From: an uncultured Dorea sp.
GTDB lineage: Bacteria > Bacillota > Clostridia > Lachnospirales > Lachnospiraceae
Direction of reading: 5' to 3'
DNA: 60,422 nucleotides
NCBI GenBank assembly: GCA_910586965.1
Contig: CAJUMF010000023.1
Coordinates: 1-60,422, forward strand
Numbering within the stretch: the first letter of the stretch is position 1; each line of letters opens with the position of its first letter. This document shows positions 41,973 to 51,581 of this stretch, piece after piece. The notes under the pieces were generated by a model. The model saw only the letters and a program-made list of their open reading frames with translations. It did not search any database and was not told the DNA's origin. A program made the position numbers and the translations under genes.

Positions 41973-43040
41973 TTACTCCAACTTTTTGTTCATCTTATAA
42001 ACATAAACCAGAACTTCCGCTACCGCTCCGTAGTACTCCTGCGGGATCTCCTGCGCTAAATCTGTGGAAGCATAAATTCCTCTGGCTAACGGCGGATTCT
42101 CAATCACGGCAACACCGCTTTCTTCAGCAACCCGTACAATCCGAAGAGCTAACTCATCCTGTCCCTTAGCCAGAACAACCGGGGCGCCCCATCGGTCTGC
42201 ATCATATTTTAAAGCAACTGCAAAATGTGTAGGATTACGGACAACTACATCTGCACCCGGTACGGCCTGCATCATACGTTGCCTTGCCCGCTGGTTCTGG
42301 ATATTACGGATACGGCTCTTAATCTCCGGATTACCTTCTGTCTGCTTATACTCTTCTTTGACTTCCTGTTTACTCATCTTGAGCTTACGCTCATATTCCC
42401 ACCACTGATACATAAAATCCAGCGCGGCAATGGCAAGAAACGCTATACATATCCGCAATACCAATGTCATCACCATCTCAAGCATATAAGTGCCTGATAC
42501 GATAATATCCATGTCCATCGTTCTCACTACCTGGACCATATCATCTATCACTATGTTGTAGATCACAGCGATCAATATAATAATCTTCAGAATACTCTTA
42601 ATCAATTCTACCATATTCTGAAGAGAAAATAACTTTTTTATACCTTCAATCGGATTCAGCCGTTTAAACTGCGGTCTGATACTTTTACCTGACACAAGAA
42701 ATTTAGTCTGGGCACCAGTCGCAACAATCGCCAATACACTGGTGATCAAAAGGAGCGGTAAGATTGTCTTTACAATCGCCACAACAACCATCAGGCCAAT
42801 CTCATTGATCTGCTCCTGACTTGCATCTGTTACCGTACCTGCAAATCCGATAAAGTCTATCATAAATGCACGGACTGTCTCATAAATCTTCGGAAACAGC
42901 AGCTTCAATATATAAAAAGAGCCAAAAAGCGAAACAACCGTCACTACATCTTTGCTCTGGAATACATTACCTTCCTTACGCTGGTCTCTTCGCTTTTTAG
43001 GCGTGGCTTTTTCGGTTTTTTCACCGGAATCTCCAGCCAT
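41973..43040 (-). CDS. flhB: Flagellar export apparatus protein FlhB
   Basis: A 355-residue export switch protein with four helices and a cytoplasmic domain that cleaves itself at NPTH (269-272, in VVRNPTHFAVAL). Cleavage switches export from hook to filament substrates together with FliK. The N-terminal EKTEKATPKKRRDQRKEG is typical. It is separate from FliR (no fusion). Confidence 0.97.
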   Translation of the reverse strand: MAGDSGEKTEKATPKKRRDQRKEGNVFQSKDVVTVVSLFGSFYILKLLFPKIYETVRAFMIDFIGFAGTVTDASQEQINEIGLMVVVAIVKTILPLLLITSVLAIVATGAQTKFLVSGKSIRPQFKRLNPIEGIKKLFSLQNMVELIKSILKIIILIAVIYNIVIDDMVQVVRTMDMDIIVSGTYMLEMVMTLVLRICIAFLAIAALDFMYQWWEYERKLKMSKQEVKEEYKQTEGNPEIKSRIRNIQNQRARQRMMQAVPGADVVVRNPTHFAVALKYDADRWGAPVVLAKGQDELALRIVRVAEESGVAVIENPPLARGIYASTDLAQEIPQEYYGAVAEVLVYVYKMNKKLE

Positions 43041-43055
43041 TTGATCTCACATCCT

Positions 43056-43820
43056 TTATCCCGCTGCCATCACTCTTAAAACGTCCTCCAGGCTGCTTAC
43101 CATCGTTGTAATTACATTCCCCATAAAACTTCCAATCGGTGAAACAAGGAACACCAAAAGTACGAATCCTACTACAAGCCTGAGCTGAATACTCAACACA
43201 AACAAATTGATCTGCGGAGTGATCTTCGTCAGAATCCCGACTCCAATCTGCATGATAAACTCAAACGCTATAAGCGGAAATGCTAGCTTCATGGCAAGCA
43301 CAACACACTGGGCAAATATATCCATCACCATCCATGCTGCACCCTGCGAAAAGGCCGCTGCACCATATGGGACCACATCCCCTGAAGTAGCAACAATCTT
43401 TATCAAGGCAAGATGCCCGTCTACAGCAAAAAACAAAAGCAAATAAAATATCTGCAAAATATTTCCTGACAACGCTACCTGCGAACCAGTCTGCGGGTCG
43501 TAAACCATCGCCATCGAGATACCGATCTGAAAATCCATCACCGTCCCGGCATACGTCATCACCATATCAAACAATATCATTACAAAACCGAACAAATAGC
43601 CGACCGCGAATTCCTTCAACAGTGAAAAACCAAATACAAGCGAAGAGTCCGGATCTATATCCACTGTCACTCCCTGTGCCTGCGCTGTAGAGTAAACAAT
43701 AATTGAAAGCCCAAGTGTAAGCCCTGTCTTTAACATAGCAGGTATATTTCTTCTGCCGAAAACCGGATTCAGGAAAACAAACCCCGACATTCTCATAAGA
43801 ATCAGGAAAAACAGTATCAT
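43056..43820 (-). CDS. fliR: Flagellar export apparatus protein FliR
   Basis: A 254-residue hydrophobic export-gate protein, with an N-terminal RMSGFVFLNPVFGRRNIPA and six predicted helices. The segment DFQIGISMAMVYDPQTGSQ is family-like. It sits between fliQ and flhB. The start used is an ATG/variant at 43820; the gene follows fliQ by eight bases. Confidence 0.94.
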   Translation of the reverse strand: MILFFLILMRMSGFVFLNPVFGRRNIPAMLKTGLTLGLSIIVYSTAQAQGVTVDIDPDSSLVFGFSLLKEFAVGYLFGFVMILFDMVMTYAGTVMDFQIGISMAMVYDPQTGSQVALSGNILQIFYLLLFFAVDGHLALIKIVATSGDVVPYGAAAFSQGAAWMVMDIFAQCVVLAMKLAFPLIAFEFIMQIGVGILTKITPQINLFVLSIQLRLVVGFVLLVFLVSPIGSFMGNVITTMVSSLEDVLRVMAAG

Positions 43821-43828
43821 TTTCCCTC

Positions 43829-44089
43829 CTATCTGGCAATCATATCAAATATCTGCCTTGTAAAATCCTGCAGAGCCCTCAACATATTACTTCCGTTTAT
43901 TACCAGAATCACGCCGATCACAACCAACTTCGGGAGGAATGTCAATGTCTGCTCATGAATCTGCGTCGCCGCCTGAATGATCGATATAATAATTCCGACC
44001 ATCATACTGATGATTAGAACCGGTCCTGCAAGCTGTGCCGCAAGGACAAACAACTGGTACATTACATCTGTAATCTCTGATGTAGTCAT
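43829..44089 (-). CDS. fliQ: Flagellar export apparatus protein FliQ
   Basis: An 86-residue protein with two membrane helices joined by a short loop. The family-typical sequence IISIIQAATQIHEQTLTFLPK is visible (20 residues quoted at most in part). It belongs to the FliPQR gate and lies between fliP and fliR. Confidence 0.96.
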   Translation of the reverse strand: MTTSEITDVMYQLFVLAAQLAGPVLIISMMVGIIISIIQAATQIHEQTLTFLPKLVVIGVILVINGSNMLRALQDFTRQIFDMIAR

Positions 44090-44103
44090 ACAACCTCTCC
44101 CCG

Positions 44104-44769
44104 CTAGTTAAAACTCTTCACAATTGACGAGAACAACAGCTCCCATCCGTCAACCGATACAAATAGCAGTACCTTAAAAGGCAGCGCAATCGTCGCCGGC
44201 GGAAGCATGATCATACCCATCGACATCAATGTACTTGACACAATGATATCCAAAAGCAAAAAAGGAATATACAAAAGCAACCCTACAGTAAATCCCCGTT
44301 TTAACTCACTCGTCATAAATGCCGGAATAATCACAGTAAGGGACAAGTCCTGAGGTTCCCCCTCCAGCTCCTGCCCCGACATATCTATGAACAAATTCAA
44401 TGTGCTTGTTTCCGTATTCTTCAACATAAATTCTTTAAGAGGCACCTGTGCCTGCTTAAAGACTTCTGTCTGGGTAATCTCACCATTTTTATATGGCGTA
44501 TAAACCTCCGTGTTCACCTGCTTTATAATCGGGTCCATAATAAACAGCGTCAAAAACAGAGCCATCCCCACTAGCACCATATTCGGCGGTGTCTGCTGAA
44601 TTCCTATGGCATTCCTGGTAAAAGAAAGAATAATGATGATCCTGACAAAAGATGTCATCATAATAAGGAGCGATGGCAGAATCATCAGAATCGTCAACAT
44701 CACGAGAATCTGCAAAGTAGGAACTTCTGCACCGTTAATGCTTACTAAATTATTATTTTCTAAATCCAT
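44104..44769 (-). CDS. fliP: Flagellar export apparatus protein FliP
   Basis: A 221-residue export-gate protein with family features RIIIILSFTRNAIGIQQTPPN (in part), AFMTSELKRGFTVG and LPFKVLLFV near the end. It lacks an obvious cleavable signal peptide, as in many Firmicutes. It follows fliO by four bases. Confidence 0.96.
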   Translation of the reverse strand: MDLENNNLVSINGAEVPTLQILVMLTILMILPSLLIMMTSFVRIIIILSFTRNAIGIQQTPPNMVLVGMALFLTLFIMDPIIKQVNTEVYTPYKNGEITQTEVFKQAQVPLKEFMLKNTETSTLNLFIDMSGQELEGEPQDLSLTVIIPAFMTSELKRGFTVGLLLYIPFLLLDIIVSSTLMSMGMIMLPPATIALPFKVLLFVSVDGWELLFSSIVKSFN

Positions 44770-44773
44770 ATAA

Positions 44774-45130
44774 TTACTTCTTCCTGTCCTTCAGCCGTTC
44801 TATTACATCCTTAAAAGCTACACCTGCGTAATTCGTACTTTCCGGTATGGAAAGCTCTGTCAATTCATCTTCCTTTAATTCTGTCAACAAATTAACATTC
44901 TGTCCAGTAATCCCAAGCAGGAATATCTTACCGGAAATCTTTACAAGAGCGATCGAAGACTCCTGCCCCAAAAGCGTCTGATCCATAACACTGATATAGC
45001 GGGAACTGCCTCCTGCATATCTTCCAACACTCATTTTGGTTCCTATATATTTTGTACATATATAAGTCAGAAATAAGATTGCGACAACAATCAGCAGCGT
45101 ACCTATCGCTGTTAATATACTCTGCAGCAT
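44774..45130 (-). CDS. fliO: Flagellar biosynthesis protein FliO
   Basis: A 118-residue protein with one N-terminal membrane helix (about 7-27) and a cytoplasmic part with ISVMDQTLLGQESSIALVKI and LLGITGQNVNLL, typical of FliO/FliZ. It helps stabilise FliP during assembly of the export gate. It lies directly before fliP. Confidence 0.9.
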   Translation of the reverse strand: MLQSILTAIGTLLIVVAILFLTYICTKYIGTKMSVGRYAGGSSRYISVMDQTLLGQESSIALVKISGKIFLLGITGQNVNLLTELKEDELTELSIPESTNYAGVAFKDVIERLKDRKK

Positions 45131-45163
45131 AAAGTCTTCTCCCCTTCTTAGCTAATCTTCCCT

Positions 45164-46564
45164 CTATACAATCTCCGAAATCCGAATTCCAAAATTATCA
45201 TCTACGACAACGACATCACCTTTCGCAATGCACTGTCCGTTTACATACAGATCAACCTGCTCCCCGGCAAGTTTATCCAATACTACCAGCGAACCCTTAT
45301 TTAACTCCAGAATATCCCTGACTACCTTCGTAGTCCTTCCAATCTCTACAGAGAGCTCCATAGGAACATCCATCATCATATCCAGGTTTTCATCCAGTAT
45401 TCCATCCGGAGCATCCCCCGCACTCAGATTCGGCTGCGGAGCAGTATGCACCTTGAGCTTTTTGGGCGCTGACGCAGCATCCCTGAGCTGCTGAATCTGC
45501 TGTTGCTGCTGCTCTAAGGACTGACGCATCATATCCATCATCTGCATCATATTATTCATGATTGCCGGATCCATCTGCGGCTGTACGTATACCGGAGCCT
45601 GCGGCATCTGCGGTGGTGTAGACGCTGGCGCTTGCGGCTGCATAGCCGGCTGCTGCGCTGACATCTGCGGCTGTTCTTGCTGCGCTGTCGGTGCTGCCGG
45701 TGCGTCGCCTCCTGGTATTCCGCCGCGAAGCATCTGTTCAATTGCCTCTTGAGACATCACGCCGCCGTCACTTCCTGACGCAGCCGGCGCAGGTGTCGGT
45801 GCAGGCGCTGGTGCAGGTGTACTTGCAGTATCTCCCTCTCCTCCCTGAAGCATCCGCTCAATCTCCTCCTGAGACATCGTCCTGTTTTCTCCGCCATCTG
45901 ATGCTGCAGCCGGTTGCGGTTGCGCAGCCGGTGTGGATGCCGGCGCTGGCGCACTCTCCTCACCTGCAAGCCCATCCGGGAAGAACCCTGATACAAGATC
46001 CTTCGCCAAACTGATCGGCATCAGGTTTAAGAATTCGCTTTCCATTTTATCAGCAATCATCAAGTTAAATCTGATAACTACCATTTGGTCGTTATCTGCA
46101 AAATACTTTTCTTTAAACTGCTCCGGACTCTCCACCTCAAACGAAACGGGCGTGGAAATATCAACTCTTCTGGAGAGAAGCTCAGATAGAGCGGTCGCAG
46201 AAGCTCCCATCATCTGGTTCATTACCTCGCAGATCGCACTGATATTCATCTCATCCAGTTCAAACTGATCGTCGGGAATTTCCATTCCCATCAAAAGCTC
46301 AACAATCACTTTCACATCAATGCGCTTGAGCAACATGATATTACTTCCGTCAAGCCCTTCCACATAACCAATCTGCACCCCTACTGCCGGTTCAATACTT
46401 GCAAATTCAAATTCATCTTTATGCTTTACCTTAACAACCGGAGTTGTGATGTCAACCCTGGTATCCAGCATGGTCGAAACAGCAGTTGCAGAGGCTCCAA
46501 GACTTATATTAAGGATTTCGCCAACGGCGTCAATTTCCATATTACTTAAATTGTAAGTATCCAT
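45164..46564 (-). CDS. fliY: Flagellar motor switch phosphatase FliY
   Basis: A 466-residue switch protein combining CheC-like phosphatase and FliN domains. Two phosphatase half-sites follow the D/S-x3-E-x2-N pattern: DAVGEILN near residue 12 and SAICEVMN near 108. A Pro/Ala/Gln-rich linker (about 205-380) separates this from the C-terminal FliN domain (about 395-466). The linker contains two copies of MSQE-x-IExML, resembling the CheY-P-binding start of FliM. The start at 46564 follows AGAGGG. It dephosphorylates CheY-P at the motor. Confidence 0.94.
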   Translation of the reverse strand: MDTYNLSNMEIDAVGEILNISLGASATAVSTMLDTRVDITTPVVKVKHKDEFEFASIEPAVGVQIGYVEGLDGSNIMLLKRIDVKVIVELLMGMEIPDDQFELDEMNISAICEVMNQMMGASATALSELLSRRVDISTPVSFEVESPEQFKEKYFADNDQMVVIRFNLMIADKMESEFLNLMPISLAKDLVSGFFPDGLAGEESAPAPASTPAAQPQPAAASDGGENRTMSQEEIERMLQGGEGDTASTPAPAPAPTPAPAASGSDGGVMSQEAIEQMLRGGIPGGDAPAAPTAQQEQPQMSAQQPAMQPQAPASTPPQMPQAPVYVQPQMDPAIMNNMMQMMDMMRQSLEQQQQQIQQLRDAASAPKKLKVHTAPQPNLSAGDAPDGILDENLDMMMDVPMELSVEIGRTTKVVRDILELNKGSLVVLDKLAGEQVDLYVNGQCIAKGDVVVVDDNFGIRISEIV

Positions 46565-46608
46565 ATTTCTTATCCCTCTTTCCGGCATCATCCGGTCCCT
46601 TCACGCTG

Positions 46609-47055
46609 TTACTGACCTATTTCAAGGGCCTTTTGAGCCATAAGCTTAATTGCATTAAACGCAGTAATATTCGCATTATAAGAATGGGTTGCCGCCATAC
46701 TGTCCGTAGTTTCCTTAATCAAATCCACATTGGGCATTGCTACATAACCATTTTCATCTGCATCAGGATGTTCTGGGTTAAACACCATCTTCAAATCTGT
46801 CTGGTCCTCGGCAATCTCTGTCACAATTACTCCGCCGTTGCGCTCCCCGGAGCGCCCTGCGTTTCTGGTACGACGTAGCACAGAACCGAAAGATTCTTCT
46901 TGGGCCTGAAATCTTACCACTTTCCTGCGGTATGTCTCGCCTTCTTCTGTTCTTGTCGTCTCAATATTAGAAATATTCTGCGCCGCGACATCAAGCCGCA
47001 GACGTTGTGCTGTCATACCTGACGCACTAATATCCAATGAACTTAAAAAAGCCAT
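46609..47055 (-). CDS. flgC: Flagellar basal-body rod protein FlgC
   Basis: A 148-residue proximal-rod protein with N-terminal LDISASGMTAQRLRLDVAAQN and C-terminal YVAMPNVDLIKETTDSMAATHSY (each quoted in part). It lies between cheY and fliY, instead of between flgB and fliE where it usually is. No second flgC is present in the flgB-fliE gap, so this must be the working copy. Confidence 0.92.
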   Translation of the reverse strand: MAFLSSLDISASGMTAQRLRLDVAAQNISNIETTRTEEGETYRRKVVRFQAQEESFGSVLRRTRNAGRSGERNGGVIVTEIAEDQTDLKMVFNPEHPDADENGYVAMPNVDLIKETTDSMAATHSYNANITAFNAIKLMAQKALEIGQ

Positions 47056-47066
47056 GCTTTTTCCTC

Positions 47067-47429
47067 CTACTTTTCTAAGAGGCCGGTTACTGTCTTAAGA
47101 ATTCTCTCCGGTTTGAACGGTTTCACGATAAAATCCTTAGCGCCAGACTTAATTGCCTCGATAACCATACTTTCCTGCCCCATTGCAGAACACATTACGA
47201 CCTGTGAATTGCTGTCTATCTCCTTAATCTTCTTAAGCGCTTCTAATCCATCCATATTTGGCATTGTGATATCCATCAAAACTAAATCCGGATTTTGTTC
47301 GCCATATATCTTTACAGCGTCCTGACCGTCCGTAGCCTCGATCACATCCGTATATCCACCCTGCGCAAGCGCATTCTTAACCATCATCCGCATAAATGCC
47401 GCGTCATCAACTACCATTATTTTAGCCAT
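47067..47429 (-). CDS. cheY: Chemotaxis response regulator CheY
   Basis: A 120-residue single-domain receiver. Acidic residues are DD (8-9), the phospho-acceptor is Asp53 in LVLMDITMP, and the Thr/Ser and Lys are in MCSAMGQ and FIVKPF. When phosphorylated it binds FliM and FliY to change rotation. It lies between fliM and flgC, next to its targets. Confidence 0.95.
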   Translation of the reverse strand: MAKIMVVDDAAFMRMMVKNALAQGGYTDVIEATDGQDAVKIYGEQNPDLVLMDITMPNMDGLEALKKIKEIDSNSQVVMCSAMGQESMVIEAIKSGAKDFIVKPFKPERILKTVTGLLEK

Positions 47430-47488
47430 TTCAGCACCTCTCTCCTTGTTTTTCTTAATATATTGTAACAGTGGTTATCCACTGGTAC

Positions 47489-48538
47489 TTACTCAGCCGT
47501 TACTTCTTCTGCGAGCTGTCCCTCGGCTTCACCCGGCTCAAGCTCTTCTTTTTCGATTCTTTCATCCAGCTTTACGGCAACGCTGTTTTTATGTACGCCA
47601 AGCTTCGCGTCAAACCACGGCTGACCTGCAACATATACCTTCACATCAGAATTCTTGCTCTTGTTCAGGTCAATAACATCATCCACTTTAAGTCCATAGA
47701 CATCACGGAAGTTGAGTTTCGCCGTGCCAAGCTGAACTCTCATGTCAAGCGCAGAAGCCTTGAGCTTCTCCATAATGATCTCTCTGCCATTTTCAATGCC
47801 ATTATCATAAGCGTTTTCAACATTACGCCTCTTATCCATAATTGAGAATATATTCGACAGAAGATTGCCCGGGATACAGATACTGATATACCCGCTTGCA
47901 TTCGGAATCTTCATCTCCAGCATGATAATCACTATCGTCTCATCCATCCCAATCTCCTGGAACATGCTTGGAGACTGTTCAAGCCTGCGTCTTTCTACCG
48001 ACAAATTAATATAATTCTTCCACGAATCCTTGATCGCCCCAAGGAAATATCCAAGCAAACGCTCATAAAGCGCCAACTCTATATCTGTATAAGTATATTC
48101 CACCGGCAGCTCCGAGCTGTCTCCTTCGCCCCCCAGCATCCTGTCGATCATATTCGTCACAAGAAGCTGGCTGATATGGAACACAATCGGCGGATTCTTT
48201 GAATCATCCGGAAGTTTCATATACAAGATTACCATGACATCATTCTCTCCCAGAGAATTACCAAACTCATGATAACGCTGCTCTTCCACGGAGATTACCT
48301 CAATCTCACAGTTCATGCGCAAAACTCCATTGAGCTGTGATACGATAATCCTACAGTAATTGTCATGAATGCCCTTAAGGATCTTCAGTCTTTCCCTTGT
48401 GAACTTTTTAGGACTGTAAAAATCATATTTCTTATATTCTTTTTCTTTTTTTTCTTCCTGTTTGGCAGCTCCTGAATTACCTTCCCTCATGGAATTCAAC
48501 AGCATGTCTATCTGGCTTTGTGATAATACATCTGACAT
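47489..48538 (-). CDS. fliM: Flagellar motor switch protein FliM
   Basis: A 349-residue C-ring protein. The N-terminal MSDVLSQSQIDMLLNSM is the CheY-P-binding peptide. A CheC-like middle domain and a C-terminal FliN-like domain (about 250-325, LRVQ-type LGTAKLNFRD) follow. It ends with a Glu-rich tail. The gene lies between motB and cheY. Confidence 0.96.
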   Translation of the reverse strand: MSDVLSQSQIDMLLNSMREGNSGAAKQEEKKEKEYKKYDFYSPKKFTRERLKILKGIHDNYCRIIVSQLNGVLRMNCEIEVISVEEQRYHEFGNSLGENDVMVILYMKLPDDSKNPPIVFHISQLLVTNMIDRMLGGEGDSSELPVEYTYTDIELALYERLLGYFLGAIKDSWKNYINLSVERRRLEQSPSMFQEIGMDETIVIIMLEMKIPNASGYISICIPGNLLSNIFSIMDKRRNVENAYDNGIENGREIIMEKLKASALDMRVQLGTAKLNFRDVYGLKVDDVIDLNKSKNSDVKVYVAGQPWFDAKLGVHKNSVAVKLDERIEKEELEPGEAEGQLAEEVTAE

Positions 48539-48556
48539 AATGATTCACATTTCCTT

Positions 48557-49417
48557 CTATTCAGTAGTAGCAGTATCGCCGTATACCTGTTTATAATATC
48601 TGTCAAGCTGATTCTCTATATTACCGGTCTTGGTAATCAGAAGCTCTACTCTACGGTTTTTTGCCCGATCCTCGGGGGTATCAAACGACGCAATCGGACG
48701 GTGCTGCCCAAATGCCGAGCTATATAGCCTGTCGCCGGCAATTACTTTCTTTTTCTGCAGATAAGCCGTTACAACCGCGCTCCGCATTGCCGACAACTCA
48801 CGGTCCGTGTTGATATTATTCTTCTTATCCGGACTTCCCTGGGACGTATGGCCGATAATCTGGATCTGCTCAATTGCCTTCGCACTTGGCTTAATTATCT
48901 CCGCGAAACGGTCTATCATTTTTTTGCCATCCTCCCTCATCACCCAATCGTCGCCGTCAAAGAATACTTTATCACGAAATGTAATAAATGTATACCCATC
49001 TCCTTTAGCAATTTCAACTTCTGTAGCATCTTCAGCAAGTTCTTTCAGATCCTGAAGCTGTTCATAGAGAGATTCAAACTGTTCATCCAATGCTTCCTGT
49101 TCTTCCGGACTTCTTCCGGTGTTCTCCTGCGGGTCATTCAGATCGTCCTCATAAATCGCATCTCGATTAGTGTCCTTCGGGAGATCCGTAGTTCCCGGTA
49201 CATCATCATCTCCCGGCTGAGTCTCTGTCGTGACAAGTTGAGATACTTCTTTAGCTGCATCCGGATTCAAGCTTTTAACAAGATTTTCCCACTTTACCTG
49301 GTCTACAGACGATATAGAATATAATAATACGAAAAAACACAAAAGCAGCGTAACCATATCACCGTATGTATCCATCCAGGAAGCGCCTTCCTCTGGTGCC
49401 TTATTTCTCTTCTTCAT
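48557..49417 (-). CDS. motB: Flagellar stator protein MotB
   Basis: A 286-residue stator subunit. The single membrane helix contains the ion-binding Asp20 in TYGDMVTLLLCFF. The C-terminal OmpA-like domain (about 140-265, IQIIGHTSQG and NRRVELLI) holds peptidoglycan. The linker is acidic. The coupling ion (proton or sodium) is not certain from this sequence. Confidence 0.95.
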   Translation of the reverse strand: MKKRNKAPEEGASWMDTYGDMVTLLLCFFVLLYSISSVDQVKWENLVKSLNPDAAKEVSQLVTTETQPGDDDVPGTTDLPKDTNRDAIYEDDLNDPQENTGRSPEEQEALDEQFESLYEQLQDLKELAEDATEVEIAKGDGYTFITFRDKVFFDGDDWVMREDGKKMIDRFAEIIKPSAKAIEQIQIIGHTSQGSPDKKNNINTDRELSAMRSAVVTAYLQKKKVIAGDRLYSSAFGQHRPIASFDTPEDRAKNRRVELLITKTGNIENQLDRYYKQVYGDTATTE

Positions 49418-49439
49418 TTATACTCACTCCAACTGTTTA

Positions 49440-50255
49440 CTATTTCTTAGACTTCTTGGATTTTCCGCCGCCCTCTTCTCCATTCAGAATCTTCTGCTGA
49501 TTCGTTTGATGAAGCAGAGATACCAGCTTCTCTTTCAACACCTTCGGATTATCTCCGGCCTGGATTCCGACAACGCCTTCTATAATTACCTGTTTGTATA
49601 TTACCTCTTCATCGTTACGGATACGCAGTTTCTTCGCAATTGGTCCAAAAAGCAGGTTAGCTAAGATACATCCGTAAAAGGTCGTAACCAGCGCCGTTGC
49701 CATGCTGACACCCAGGTTACTGGAAGAACCTGATGACAAGTCCATAGACTTCAACATATTAACCAATCCGACCAGCGTACCGATCATACCAAATGCAGGT
49801 GCATAACTGGAAGCCTTATCATAGATAGCAACTTCACCGTCATGACGCTCGATCATACTGCTGACTTCATTCTCCAGGATCTCCCGGACTTTTTCCGCTT
49901 CCATAGCGTCTACAACCAGAAGAATTCCTTTTTTAAAAAACGGGTCTTCCAGTTCATTCGCCTTTTCTTCCAGAACAAGAAGTCCATCCTTTCTTGCCAT
50001 CTGCGCAAACTCGATGATCGTCTCAATAACCGGTTCCGGCTGAAATTTCTTACCCGAGATCAGCTTCGTCATATGTTTTCCCATCTTTTTCAGCTTGTCA
50101 AGGGGGAAACTGGCAATAACGGCACTAAATGTACCGCCTATTACGATAAGAACGCTTCCCGGATCCCAAAAGTTCATAAGTTCTCCACCTGACATGATTC
50201 CGAATAAGATAAATCCAAAACCGGCGACTATTCCTATAATTGTTGTCGGATCCAT
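49440..50255 (-). CDS. motA: Flagellar stator protein MotA
   Basis: A 271-residue four-helix stator subunit. The conserved proline region reads YAPAFGMIGTLVGLVNML, and the cytoplasmic loop has charged residues for contact with FliG. A Lys/Ser-rich tail ends the protein. It is followed by motB after 22 bases. Confidence 0.95.
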   Translation of the reverse strand: MDPTTIIGIVAGFGFILFGIMSGGELMNFWDPGSVLIVIGGTFSAVIASFPLDKLKKMGKHMTKLISGKKFQPEPVIETIIEFAQMARKDGLLVLEEKANELEDPFFKKGILLVVDAMEAEKVREILENEVSSMIERHDGEVAIYDKASSYAPAFGMIGTLVGLVNMLKSMDLSSGSSSNLGVSMATALVTTFYGCILANLLFGPIAKKLRIRNDEEVIYKQVIIEGVVGIQAGDNPKVLKEKLVSLLHQTNQQKILNGEEGGGKSKKSKK

Positions 50256-50262
50256 ACTGTAA

Positions 50263-50463
50263 TTACACCTCCACCTTTATCCCGCTTACAATTTCCTGAT
50301 TAAACTGAGTAACCTTTTCAATAATCTCCTGCGGGCTTTCTCTGACGATATGATACCTTCCGTTCATCATCGTAATCTTCGACTCAGGTATCTGCTCTAT
50401 ATATTCAATCTGTCTGTTGTTTACTGCAACGCATTCGCCATTCAGTTTTGTTAATATAATCAA
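50263..50463 (-). CDS. flbD: Flagellar FlbD family protein
   Basis: A 66-residue protein beginning MIILTKLNGECVAVNNRQIEYIEQIPES, of the small FlbD family of Firmicutes (sequence shown in part only). It usually lies between flgE and motA, as here. The family is widespread but its exact task is unclear; it is not the Caulobacter regulator of the same name. Confidence 0.88.
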   Translation of the reverse strand: MIILTKLNGECVAVNNRQIEYIEQIPESKITMMNGRYHIVRESPQEIIEKVTQFNQEIVSGIKVEV

Positions 50464-50544
50464 ACCGAAACCTCCTGTCTTGAGGCATCTGCCATGTAAG
50501 CAGACGCCTCATCCTGCCTTCTTCAATTGCTTATGTATCTTGCA

Positions 50545-51492
50545 TTAACGCTTCATATTTACAAGTTGTTCAAGTATTTCGTCCGTTACTGTAATGATCT
50601 TGGTATTCGCCTGGTATCCACGCTCCGTCGTGATCATCGTTGCAAAGTCCAGAGCAAGATCTGTATTGGACATCTCAAGGAACCCGCTGCGGATCATTCC
50701 CGTTGCATCTGTCGGGCGCATACCGATAACTCTTCCGGTGTTGTTTCCGATTTCATAATAATAACCTGATTTCTGATTCAGACCATTGGGGTTTTCAACA
50801 GATGCAACTGCAATCTGCCCGATCGTATGCGGTACGCCATCCTTATCGGTACCTACAACCGTACCATCCGTTCCGATACGCCATGTTGAAATCGCATACA
50901 ACTCGTTCGGCTCAACCGGCACGCCCTTCTCATCTGTCACATAGGGAATCCTTATCGGCTTCATCTGGCCGAGGTTCATAAGCTCTTTTCCATTCTCATC
51001 CACCTCACCGCTCGGTGCATAACCGTACACATAGTTACCACTGTCATCTACAAGGAAACCATTGGCATCTGGACTGAGAATTCCTACTCGTGAAAGGAAC
51101 AAACCTTCTCTTGCAAGATTCACTTCACCAGTGTCCGGATCCGCTTCGATCGCCTGATCCCGGTATACACCCACGATAAAGAATCCCGGTCCGTCAACCA
51201 TACAGTCTAACTCATTTCCTGTATACTGGCCGTTTGATGTACCAAAGTTCGTGCTGACCGAACTTACTACAGAACCATAACCAAGCTGAGATACGTTGAT
51301 ACCTCCAAGGCTTCCTGTCCTCGCCTCACCGGCCTGACCGTTCATCAAGTTTGTATACACGGAATCCTGCATATTCGTTGATCTTGACTTATACCCCCAT
51401 GTATTAACGTTCGCAATATTATTTCCAATTACATCCAATCTTGTCTGATGCGCTTTAAGGCCTGCAATTGCAGCATTCATTGATTTGACCAT
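50545..51492 (-). CDS. flgE: Flagellar hook protein FlgE
   Basis: A hook protein of about 315 residues. The N-terminal LDVIGNNIANVNTWGYKSR and C-terminal FLEMSNTDLALDFATMITTERGYQ (in part) are typical. The start at 51492 (MVKSMNAAIAG) follows AAAGGAAG; longer in-frame starts to 51570 lack support. It is short for a hook protein, so the middle domain is small. It follows flgD and the TIGR02530 gene, where flgE is expected. Confidence 0.88.
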   Translation of the reverse strand: MVKSMNAAIAGLKAHQTRLDVIGNNIANVNTWGYKSRSTNMQDSVYTNLMNGQAGEARTGSLGGINVSQLGYGSVVSSVSTNFGTSNGQYTGNELDCMVDGPGFFIVGVYRDQAIEADPDTGEVNLAREGLFLSRVGILSPDANGFLVDDSGNYVYGYAPSGEVDENGKELMNLGQMKPIRIPYVTDEKGVPVEPNELYAISTWRIGTDGTVVGTDKDGVPHTIGQIAVASVENPNGLNQKSGYYYEIGNNTGRVIGMRPTDATGMIRSGFLEMSNTDLALDFATMITTERGYQANTKIITVTDEILEQLVNMKR

Positions 51493-51581
51493 ATGTTTAT
51501 ACTTCCTTTCTGTTATAAGCTTTTGTACCGTCACGACACCTGTCATTCGGACTAGGTATCCTGCCTCCACATGTGGTCCGG

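Noticed and set aside
45556..46014. Several ORFs in other frames over the FliY linker
   Set aside because: The low-complexity Pro/Ala/Gln coding sequence keeps other frames open; none resembles a protein family.
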